From Gammaproteobacteria bacterium (lineage in GTDB: Bacteria > Pseudomonadota > Gammaproteobacteria > HK1), in assembly GCA_022822245.1 (NCBI GenBank), contig JAJECB010000197.1:1-20128 (forward strand): a stretch of DNA of 20,128 nt, written 5' to 3'. Under the pieces are notes generated by a model. The model worked only from the letters and a program-made list of their open reading frames with translations. It made no database searches and had not been told where the DNA came from. The first letter of the stretch is position 1; every line of letters begins with the position of its first letter. A program made the position numbers and the translations under genes. Of this stretch, positions 13,831 to 20,128 are shown piece after piece.

Positions 13831-14515
13831 GCTCCGGGACGTCCATACCGCCTACGGCCGGAGCCAGGTGCTCTTCGGCGTGTCGTTCGCGGTGGAGCCC
13901 GGGGAGTGCGTGGCCCTCATCGGGCGCAACGGGGTCGGCAAGACCACCACCATCCGCAGCATCGCGGGGCTCGTCTCCCCGCGACGCGGGGAGGTCGAGT
14001 GGCTCGGGGAGAACATCGCGGGCCGCCCCTCGCACCGGATCGCGAAGCTCGGGATCGGCTACGTTCCCGAGGAACGGCGGATCTTCCCCGAGCTGACCGT
14101 CTGGGAGAACCTCGACATCGCCCGCCGCGAGACGCCGGGCGGTTGGAACGAGAGCCGGGTGTTCGAGCTCTTCCCCGACCTCGAGCCGATTCAGACGCGG
14201 CTCGGCGGGGTGCTGTCCGGCGGCCAGCAGCAGATGCTGACCATCGCCCGGAGCCTGATGGGCAACCCAAGGCTCCTGCTTCTCGACGAGCCGTCCGAGG
14301 GACTCGCCCCGCGGGTCGTCGAGTCGCTCCGCGACCAGGTGCAGCGCCTGAAGGACGCGGGGCTCTCGATCGTCCTCGCGGAGCAGAACCTCTCGTTCGT
14401 GCTCTCGCTGAGCGACCGCTGCCACATCATGGAGAAGGGTGAGATCAAGCACTCGGGCTCCACCGAGGAACTTCGCGAGCACCCCGAGATCCTCGAACGC
14501 TACCTCACCGTCTGA
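13817..14515 (+). CDS. livF: HAAT ABC transporter ATP-binding protein, LivF type
   Basis: A 232-residue ABC ATPase. Walker A GRNGVGKTT is at residues 36-44, with GYVPEERRIFPELTVWENL (81-99) carrying the LivF-type Q-loop region. LSGGQ is at 133-137, Walker B LLLLDEP at 153-159 with Glu158, and the switch is AEQN at 188-191, where Gln replaces the usual His as in many LivF proteins. The ATG at 13817 lies inside the end of livG and is preceded by GGAGGGGGG. It completes a full five-gene HAAT transporter. The 3' gap (14516-14665) shows no clear terminator. Confidence 0.94.
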   Translation: MAQLELRDVHTAYGRSQVLFGVSFAVEPGECVALIGRNGVGKTTTIRSIAGLVSPRRGEVEWLGENIAGRPSHRIAKLGIGYVPEERRIFPELTVWENLDIARRETPGGWNESRVFELFPDLEPIQTRLGGVLSGGQQQMLTIARSLMGNPRLLLLDEPSEGLAPRVVESLRDQVQRLKDAGLSIVLAEQNLSFVLSLSDRCHIMEKGEIKHSGSTEELREHPEILERYLTV

Positions 14516-14620
14516 ATCTGAGCCGCGCCGGGGGCGCAGGGAGGTCCCCGCTCGTTCGACACCCGGACCCGCGCGACCAAGCCCGGCACGCCGGCCGGAA
14601 CTTCCAATTCGTACCGGCGT

Positions 14621-14629
14621 TGATAGACT
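14621..14629 (+). promoter_or_regulatory. Extended -10 promoter element before the Uma2 gene
   Basis: TGATAGACT is an extended -10 (TGN plus TAGACT), with a loose TTCCAA -35 at 14602-14607 and a 16-nt spacer. The predicted start near 14636 leaves a leader of about 30 nt before the ATG at 14666. It suggests the Uma2 gene has its own promoter rather than belonging to the transporter operon. Confidence 0.4.
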
Positions 14630-14665
14630 GTGCTCCCGGTAAGGGTCGGTCGGAAGACGAAGGCG

Positions 14666-15232
14666 ATGGAAACGATCACGCGCCCGCACGAACGCACCTT
14701 CACCACCAGCGAGTATCACAAGCTCGCGCATACCGGCATCCTGGGGCCGGACGATCGGGTCGAGCTGCTCAGTGGAAGGATCTACGTCATGGCGCCCATG
14801 GGAAGCCGCCACGCCGAGTGCGTGCGCCGTCTGACTGAAACCCTGGTCTTGAAGGTCGCCCCAAGGGCGCGCGTCAGCGTCCAGAACCCCGTCCGGCTGG
14901 ACAACCACTCGGAGCCCGAGCCGGACTTCGCTCTCCTCGAGCCGAAGGATGCCTACATCGGACGGCACCCGCGCCCCGATGAGGTGCTGCTCGCGGTCGA
15001 GGTGGCCGATACGACCCTGGATTTCGATCTCAACGTGAAAACGCCCCTCTATGCCAAGGCCGGCATCCGCGAGGTATGGGTGGTCGCGCTCGGCGAGGAA
15101 GTGGTGCACGTATACCGCCGGCCCGCTCCCGGAGGCTATGGCGAGCACACGGTGGTCGAAAGAGGCGCCTCCCTGGAGATCGCGTCTCTCCCCGAAGCGG
15201 GCGTCTTTCCGGTGGACGACCTGCTCGGCTGA
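14666..15232 (+). CDS. Uma2 family (DUF820) PD-(D/E)XK nuclease-fold protein
   Basis: A 188-residue Uma2/DUF820 protein. The nuclease-fold residues are in place: Glu33 in RVELLSGRIY, Asp87 in EPEPDF, Glu112 in AVEVAD and Lys125 in NVKTPLYA, followed by the AGIREVWVV strand. Uma2 proteins are predicted endonucleases, abundant in Cyanobacteria and scattered in other phyla. Their physiological role is largely unknown. The ATG at 14666 follows GGAAGACGAAGG; an upstream in-frame codon at 14630 is less likely because it overlaps the predicted promoter. It ends in a compact terminator hairpin. There is no toxin- or antitoxin-like neighbour, so it looks like a stand-alone accessory gene. Confidence 0.88.
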   Translation: METITRPHERTFTTSEYHKLAHTGILGPDDRVELLSGRIYVMAPMGSRHAECVRRLTETLVLKVAPRARVSVQNPVRLDNHSEPEPDFALLEPKDAYIGRHPRPDEVLLAVEVADTTLDFDLNVKTPLYAKAGIREVWVVALGEEVVHVYRRPAPGGYGEHTVVERGASLEIASLPEAGVFPVDDLLG

Positions 15233-15251
15233 GTGCGGGAACGCACTCTTT
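15231..15251 (+). terminator. Compact terminator hairpin overlapping the Uma2 stop codon
   Basis: GAGTGCG (15231-15237), loop GGAA (a GNRA-type tetraloop, 15238-15241), CGCACTC (15242-15248), then TTTC. The stem begins inside the TGA stop (15230-15232). The U-tract is short, so efficiency may be modest. Confidence 0.6.
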
Positions 15252-15332
15252 CGCCCCCTGTCCGAACGCATCCGCACTGTCGGCAAGGCCGTGTCGGCGG
15301 GGCTCGGTGGTCCGGTGGCGGCTGCAAGCATC

Positions 15333-15383
15333 CGCGGCGGCACGCTCTCCGGAGGCCTTCCGAGGCGCGCCCTTGCCGCCGCG
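15333..15383. repeat. Inverted repeat in the convergent Uma2/hyuB gap
   Basis: CGCGGCGGCA (15333-15342) is exactly inverted as TGCCGCCGCG (15374-15383) with 31 nt between. It lies 31 nt past the hyuB stop on the minus strand and may stop read-through from that side, though no U-tract follows. The remainder of the gap 15252-15413 shows nothing recognisable. Confidence 0.4.
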
Positions 15384-15413
15384 CGGAGGGCCGGACCCGG
15401 CCGGCGCGAAGGG

Positions 15414-17054
15414 CTACCTCGCTTCGAAGCCGTAGACCTCGCGGGCGGTTTCGGGGGTGATGAGGCCCTCTTCGACGTCGGCGAGGACCTTGGCCCGAGG
15501 ACGGTCCGCGGGAACGCCGAAGCCGGCGCCTCCCGCATCGCGCATCGTGAAGCGCTCTCCCGGGGCCACCGTGTGCGCTCCCTTGGGATGGACCGGCCGC
15601 CCTTCGACGAGGATGGTCCGCCGGCTTCCGTCGCCCCCGCCGAAGAGGCCCCTCGCGGGGAACTCCGAGCGCGGGGCGACGCAGAACGCGGTGAACGGGT
15701 AGCCCGTATCGTTCCGGAACTCGATCTCCTGACCAAGACCGCCCCGCGCCTCGCCGTGTCCGCTCGTGTCGGGGAGCAGCCGCTTGTGCACGATGGTGAT
15801 CCCGGTCAGGGACTCCCACATCTCGACGGGAATCGCTCGCATGTTCGACGGACCCGGGATGGTGTCCGCCCCGTCGAAGTTCTGGAGAGCCCCGAATCCC
15901 CCGGTCGAGAAGAAGATCGTGGATAGCGGATGACCGTCCGGGCGGGTGCCCTGGAAGGTGACGATGTTCATGTTTCCGCAATCCGCCTGCACCTGTGCGG
16001 GGGCCGCTTCGGCGAGGGTGCGGAAGACGAGGGGCACCACCATGTGCCCGGTGACGTGCCGCCCTCCGGTCGGATACGGCGGCTGGGCGTTCAGGATCGA
16101 GTCTTCCGGGGCGGTCACCTCGATCGGGGTCACCGCGCCCTCATTGTTGGGCATCCCGGGCACGGTGAGGCACTTGACCGCGTAGCGGGCCATCGCCCGC
16201 GTATAGCACAGGGGCACGTTGATGCCGCGCTTGACCGGAGGGGAGCTTCCGGAGAAGTCGAGGCGGATGCCGCGTCCCGCGATCTCGGCGCGGCACGCGA
16301 GCCGTAGCGGATCGTCGATGCCCTCGATGTCGATCGCCCCCTCGTAGACCCCGTCGGGGAGGGCGGCGAGCCGATCGCGGATGGCCCGCTCGCTCTGGCT
16401 GCGGATCGCCTCGGAGAGCGGCGCGATATCCTCCAGCCCGTATTCGTCCATGAACTCGAGAAGCTGGCGGCCGCCGACCTCGTTGCAGGTGATGTTGGCC
16501 ATGAGATCCCCGAAGACCTGCTCGGGAACCCGCACGTTGCTGCGGATGACCTCGAACATCGGTTCGTCGAGCCGGCCGGCCCGCACCAGCTTGCACACCG
16601 GGAGGCGCAGCCCCTCGTGATAGATCTCGGTCGCGGCGGCACCGAAGCCGAGCCCGCCGATGTCCGGCAGGTGGGTGATGCTCATGGTGTAGCCGGTGAT
16701 CCGTCCGTTGCGAAATACCGGCCGCATCACGTTGATGTCAAAGAGATGCCCGGTGCCCATCCACGCGTCGTTGGTGGCGATGACGTCGCCCGGCTCCAGG
16801 GACTCCGGCGGGAACTTCGCCAGCATGTGGCGCAGGGTGGGGGCGGCGGTGCCGGTGAACGAGGGGACGCTGTAGCTGCCCTGCGCGACGGAGTTGCCCT
16901 CGGCATCGAGCACCACTACCGAGAGGTCGCCGCTCTCGCGGACGATGGTGGAGAACGAGCTCCGGACGAGGGCGGAGATGATCTCGTCGGTGATCCCGAT
17001 GAGTCGATCCCACATGATCGAGAGGCTGACCGCGTCGATGGCTCCGGCGTTCAT
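15414..17054 (-). CDS. hyuB: Hydantoinase B/oxoprolinase family protein
   Basis: A 546-residue HyuB-type subunit. Characteristic blocks are GDVIATNDAWMGTGHLFD (89-106), a FSGSSPPVKRGINVP block near the middle, and a C-terminal GGAGFGVPADRPRAKVLADV followed by EGLITPETAREVYGFE, the standard ending of this family. With HyuA it forms an ATP-dependent amidohydrolase of the N-methylhydantoinase/5-oxoprolinase/acetone carboxylase superfamily that opens cyclic imides or lactams or carboxylates ketones. The length is typical, with no signal peptide. The ATG at 17054 overlaps the hyuA stop (ATGA) and is preceded by GGAG. The substrate is not defined by the sequence. Confidence 0.92.
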   Translation of the reverse strand: MNAGAIDAVSLSIMWDRLIGITDEIISALVRSSFSTIVRESGDLSVVVLDAEGNSVAQGSYSVPSFTGTAAPTLRHMLAKFPPESLEPGDVIATNDAWMGTGHLFDINVMRPVFRNGRITGYTMSITHLPDIGGLGFGAAATEIYHEGLRLPVCKLVRAGRLDEPMFEVIRSNVRVPEQVFGDLMANITCNEVGGRQLLEFMDEYGLEDIAPLSEAIRSQSERAIRDRLAALPDGVYEGAIDIEGIDDPLRLACRAEIAGRGIRLDFSGSSPPVKRGINVPLCYTRAMARYAVKCLTVPGMPNNEGAVTPIEVTAPEDSILNAQPPYPTGGRHVTGHMVVPLVFRTLAEAAPAQVQADCGNMNIVTFQGTRPDGHPLSTIFFSTGGFGALQNFDGADTIPGPSNMRAIPVEMWESLTGITIVHKRLLPDTSGHGEARGGLGQEIEFRNDTGYPFTAFCVAPRSEFPARGLFGGGDGSRRTILVEGRPVHPKGAHTVAPGERFTMRDAGGAGFGVPADRPRAKVLADVEEGLITPETAREVYGFEAR

Positions 17055-19162
17055 GTTTCGTCTCCTGCGATGGCAAGCTCGGCCACGAGGTTGAGGCGCT
17101 CGTCCACCTCCGCCCGGTCACCCGGCCCGAGCACGCAGGTGGACTCCCGCTCCTCGATGACGGCCGGACCCTCGATCGTCGTGCCGGCCCCGAGGGCGTA
17201 GCGGTCGAGCACTTCGCATTCCACGAAGGCATCGCCGAACCAGACCCGGCGGGTCCGCTTTGCCGCCGCCCGTGTGCCGCCGCGGATCCCGCGGTAGGAG
17301 AGGGCCGCCTCGGTTCCCGCCGCCTCCACCTTCCAGCTCACGATCTCGAGAGGCTCGTCGAGAAACGTCTCGGCGAAGATCTCGGCGTACTTGGCCCGGA
17401 ACAGCTCGGGGAGGCGGGCGAGGGCCGCGGCGTATCCGGTGCCGTCGGCGTTTGCGCGATCGGGGAGGGTCACCTCGATCTCGTAGCCTTGGCCCTGGTA
17501 GCGCATGTCGAGCCGGCAGACGATGTCCGGCTCCGGGACGCCCGCGCGATGCAGGAATCCGGCCGCCTCGTCCACGAGGGGGGCGATGATCCCTTCGAAG
17601 CCCTCCGCGTCGAGGTCGGCCACGAACACCCGGCGCGAGCGCGAGACCTCGAAGCCGAGCGGGCTCACTAGGAGCCCCAGGGCCGACATCACTCCTGCCC
17701 CGATCGGAAAGACGACCCGGGGGATCCGAAGCTTGCGGGCGATCGCGAGGGCGTGCACCGGGCCGGACCCGCCGAACGCGACCATGGACGAGTTGCGATA
17801 GTCGAATCCCCGCTCCGAGGCATGGATACGGAACGCCCGTGCCACGTCCTCGTTCGTGATCTCGTGCACGCCCCACGCGGCCCGGATCGGATCGAGCCCC
17901 GCCGGCGCAGCCACGTGCTCCTCGATCGCGACCCGCGCCGCGCCCGCATCCAGGCGCATCTCCCCGCCGAGGAAGAAGTCGGGATCGAGGTAGCCGAGGA
18001 CCACGTTCGCGTCGGTCAGGGTGGCGCCGGTACCGCCCTTGCCGTAGCAGGCGGGGCCCGGATCGGCGCCCGCGCTCCGCGGACCCACCCGGATGAGCCC
18101 GCGCTCGTCGACCCGGGCGAGCGAGCCGCCCCCGGCGCCGATCTCGATCATGTCGATGACCGGGAGCTTTGCCGGCAGGCCGCTTCCGCGCTTGAACTCG
18201 TGCACCCGCCCGACCTCGAGGTCGTACTGCTTGAGGGGCGCGAAGCGCCGGATGAGGGCCCCCTTCGCGGTGGTGCCGCCCATGTCGAACGAGAGGAGGT
18301 CGGGCAGACCGAGGCGGCGGCCGAGGTGAGCGGACATGAGCGCCCCGGCGGCGGGACCGGACTCGAGGGCGCGAACCGGAAAGCGGCGCGCCGTCTCCGG
18401 CACGATCGAGGCTCCGGACGACGTCATGATGTGGAGCCGGCCCACGAATCCGAGGTCCGCGAGCCCCTGTTCGAGACGCTCGACGTAGCGGTCGAACATC
18501 GGCTGGGCATAGGCGTTCATCGTCGCGGTGGTCCAGCGCTCGTACTCGCGCATGTTCGCGAAGACCCCGGCGGAGCGCGAGACATGGAGCCCGGGAAACT
18601 CGTCCTGCACCAGGCGGCCGGCCGCCTCCTCGTGGGCCGGATTCGCGTAGGCGTGGAGGAAGCAGATGGCGAGGGCCTCGATGCCGGCTCCTTCGACGAG
18701 GTCGCGAACCGCCTCGCGTACCCCGTCGAGGTCCAGCGGCTCGGCCACCGCTCCGTCGGCGGACACCCGCTCGCGGATCTCCCGCCGCCGTCGCCGGGGG
18801 ACGAGCGGATCGGGCCACGTCAGCCGGAGATCGAAGAGGTTGTAGCGCTGCTCGAAGCCGATGTCGAGAAGGTCGCGGAACCCTGCGGTCACCAGCATCC
18901 CCGTCCTCGCCCCCCGGCGCTCGATGATCGCGTTGGTGACGAGGGTGGTTCCGTGGGCGATGGAGTCGACGGCACCCATCGGGACGCTTTCGCGCCCGAG
19001 GAGGGCGGCTGCGCCTTCGAGCACCGCGACCGAGGGGTCGGCCGGGGTGGTGAGCACCTTGTGGACCGCGATCCGGCTGCCCCCCTCGTCGAAGAGGGCG
19101 AAGTCGGTGAACGTGCCCCCAATGTCCACGCCAACGCGGAACTTGCCTTTTGATTCAGACAT
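17051..19162 (-). CDS. hyuA: Hydantoinase A/oxoprolinase family protein
   Basis: A 703-residue HyuA-type subunit with an actin/ASKHA ATP-binding fold: GVDIGGTFTD at residues 11-20, HGTTLVTNAIIERRG near residue 70, and FDMGGTTAKG with IEIGAGGGSLA in the middle, then SAGADPGPACYG. The C-terminal third contains the QGYEIEV block usual in the family. ATP is used to activate the ring amide before hydrolysis by the HyuB partner. It is cytosolic. The ATG at 19162 has no clear ribosome site; the codons upstream are AT-rich. A 7-codon reading frame (19178-19155, minus strand) ends 4 nt into hyuA and might couple initiation, which is speculative. It overlaps hyuB by 4 nt. Confidence 0.93.
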   Translation of the reverse strand: MSESKGKFRVGVDIGGTFTDFALFDEGGSRIAVHKVLTTPADPSVAVLEGAAALLGRESVPMGAVDSIAHGTTLVTNAIIERRGARTGMLVTAGFRDLLDIGFEQRYNLFDLRLTWPDPLVPRRRRREIRERVSADGAVAEPLDLDGVREAVRDLVEGAGIEALAICFLHAYANPAHEEAAGRLVQDEFPGLHVSRSAGVFANMREYERWTTATMNAYAQPMFDRYVERLEQGLADLGFVGRLHIMTSSGASIVPETARRFPVRALESGPAAGALMSAHLGRRLGLPDLLSFDMGGTTAKGALIRRFAPLKQYDLEVGRVHEFKRGSGLPAKLPVIDMIEIGAGGGSLARVDERGLIRVGPRSAGADPGPACYGKGGTGATLTDANVVLGYLDPDFFLGGEMRLDAGAARVAIEEHVAAPAGLDPIRAAWGVHEITNEDVARAFRIHASERGFDYRNSSMVAFGGSGPVHALAIARKLRIPRVVFPIGAGVMSALGLLVSPLGFEVSRSRRVFVADLDAEGFEGIIAPLVDEAAGFLHRAGVPEPDIVCRLDMRYQGQGYEIEVTLPDRANADGTGYAAALARLPELFRAKYAEIFAETFLDEPLEIVSWKVEAAGTEAALSYRGIRGGTRAAAKRTRRVWFGDAFVECEVLDRYALGAGTTIEGPAVIEERESTCVLGPGDRAEVDERLNLVAELAIAGDET

Positions 19163-19250
19163 AAATGGCCGTATTCATGGAGTTTCGATTTGCGGAAGCT
19201 ACCTGCGCACAATGTGGCGGAGTGAGGCGGGGTTCGCCCGCCCGGGGTCG
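19163..19250. other. Gap between the cyclase and hyuA with a GC hairpin
   Basis: GGCGGG (19226-19231) pairs with CCCGCC (19237-19242) around GTTCG, 8 nt past the cyclase stop. It could act as a 3' hairpin of that gene, but lacks a U-tract. The portion near hyuA (about 19163-19198) is relatively AT-rich, as expected for a promoter, but no good -35/-10 pair was found. Confidence 0.35.
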
Positions 19251-20128
19251 TCACGCCGTTTCGGCGAGCTCCGGGAGTGTCCAGAGCTCGAGCCTGGTGC
19301 CGACGCCTCGCAATGCGTGACGGCCGAGCGACACGAGCTCGCCGGTGAAACGCTCGGCGAGCCTGGCGGAGATCAGCACCGGCGTGTCAAGTACCTTGCA
19401 CAGGTCCTGGATGCGTGCGGTCTCGTTGGCAGGGGCTCCGATGACCGTGAAGTCGAGGCGGTCCGTGGAGCCGACATTGCCGTAGGTCACGTCGCCGCGG
19501 TGAAGACCGATGCCGAACTCGATGGCGGGAAGCTCCCCGTCGCCGCGCTGCCGGTTGAGCTCCTGGATGCGTCCGCGCGCGCCGCGGACCGCGGCCAGGG
19601 CCTGGCCACAGGCTTCGGGGTTCGCGCTGTCCGGATCGGCGATGGGGAAGATCGCCAGCACCGCGTCGCCGATGAACTTCAGCACCTCACCGCCGTTCTC
19701 CACGATCGCCCCGACCATGCAGTCGAAGTATGCGTTCAGGGTCGCGAGGTAGGCGTCGCTCGACAGCGTTTCCGACATGGGCGTGGAGTTGCGCAGGTCC
19801 GAGAACCAGATGAGGGCGTGCAGGGTCTCCCCGTCGCCCCGCCTGACCAGGCCGTCCAGCACCCGCCGTCCCGTGTTCTTGCCGAGATAGGTGCCGAGCA
19901 ACGTCGAAGCGTTCATCTTCAGCGCCTGCACCTCGAGCAGGCGGCTCAGCAGCGGCAGGATCTCGTAGAGCCTTCCCAGATCCCCGACGGTGAAACCGCC
20001 CGGAGCCCTCGAGCTCATGGAGATGATGTTGATCTGGCCGTCGGAGAACCGCATCGGCATCGCGACATAGTCGGTCGCGCCCTGCGCCCTGAGATCTTCG
20101 AGCACCGGATAGTCGAGCTTCGGATCCG
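19251..20128 (-). CDS. Class III adenylate cyclase, C-terminal part, cut by right edge
   Basis: The frame is open to the window edge, so the 5' end is missing; about 291 residues are visible. A GAF-like N-terminal remnant (GATDYVAMPM onward) and a conserved linker (LGTYLGKNTGRRVLDG, RRGDGETL) precede the catalytic domain. WFSDLRNST carries the first metal Asp and KFIGDAVLAIF the second, together with the adenine-selecting Lys. LDFTVIG supplies the partner Asp, and NETARI the transition-state Asn/Arg. These residues predict an active adenylate rather than guanylate cyclase making cAMP. This linker type is common in cyclases of Alphaproteobacteria (recollection). A GTG at 20105 is possible as a start, but the upstream codons (DPKLDYP) look like family sequence, so a longer protein is more likely. 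Confidence 0.88.
   Translation of the reverse strand, partial: DPKLDYPVLEDLRAQGATDYVAMPMRFSDGQINIISMSSRAPGGFTVGDLGRLYEILPLLSRLLEVQALKMNASTLLGTYLGKNTGRRVLDGLVRRGDGETLHALIWFSDLRNSTPMSETLSSDAYLATLNAYFDCMVGAIVENGGEVLKFIGDAVLAIFPIADPDSANPEACGQALAAVRGARGRIQELNRQRGDGELPAIEFGIGLHRGDVTYGNVGSTDRLDFTVIGAPANETARIQDLCKVLDTPVLISARLAERFTGELVSLGRHALRGVGTRLELWTLPELAETA

Noticed and set aside
13742..15736. A 664-codon open frame on the minus strand opposite livF and the Uma2 gene
   Set aside because: Both opposite genes have complete family motifs in the right order; this frame shows none.
17753..19153. A 466-codon open frame on the plus strand opposite hyuA
   Set aside because: Antisense shadow of a full-length HyuA with ATP-binding motifs.

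Overview
The window is very GC-rich (hand counts of core genes give about 75% G+C) and densely packed, with many GTG starts, one TTG start, short gaps and several stop/start overlaps. A Tat-exported flavocytochrome c sulfide dehydrogenase, SoxYZ and a YeeE/YedE sulfur transporter point to a sulfur-oxidising Gram-negative bacterium, most likely Pseudomonadota. The class cannot be settled from the sequence alone.

Layout, left to right. (1) 1-240 (-): the start of a short-chain dehydrogenase running off the left edge. (2) 426-1945 (+): a cytosolic FrnE-like DsbA-family oxidoreductase overlapping an SMP-30/gluconolactonase-type lactonase. (3) 2225-3541 (+): a HisD-superfamily dehydrogenase resembling sulfopropanediol dehydrogenase (HpsN), behind a good sigma70-type promoter. 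(4) 3603-5316 (+): an AAA ATPase and a DUF4276/TOPRIM-like protein separated by 1 nt. This pair is locally poorer in GC, is probably a horizontally acquired OLD/PARIS-like anti-phage module, and is the best candidate for an under-described system. (5) 5337-6362 (+): the YeeE/YedE transporter. It converges on (6) 6623-9434 (-): the operon soxY-soxZ-dihaem cytochrome c-fccB, read right to left. The convergent gap holds a 54-nt near-palindrome of REP/RAYT type.

(7) 9830-14515 (+): a complete branched-chain-amino-acid-type (HAAT) ABC transporter in the order binding protein, LivH, LivM, LivG, LivF, with a strong intrinsic terminator/attenuator after the binding-protein gene. (8) 14666-15232 (+): a Uma2-family PD-(D/E)XK nuclease-fold protein. 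(9) 15414-19162 (-): hydantoinase/oxoprolinase subunits HyuA then HyuB, overlapping by 4 nt. (10) 19251-20128 (-): the C-terminal part of a class III adenylate cyclase entering from the right edge.

How the genes may work together. TsuA-like import of reduced sulfur, periplasmic sulfide oxidation by the flavocytochrome, and the SoxYZ sulfur carrier form a coherent sulfur-oxidation block. SoxXA, SoxB and SoxCD are not in the window, so SoxYZ must work with partners encoded elsewhere or directly with the flavocytochrome. The HAAT transporter and HyuAB could together import and open a small amide, cyclic imide or lactam, but nothing in the sequence fixes the substrate. No tRNA, rRNA, CRISPR array, transposase or integrase was seen.
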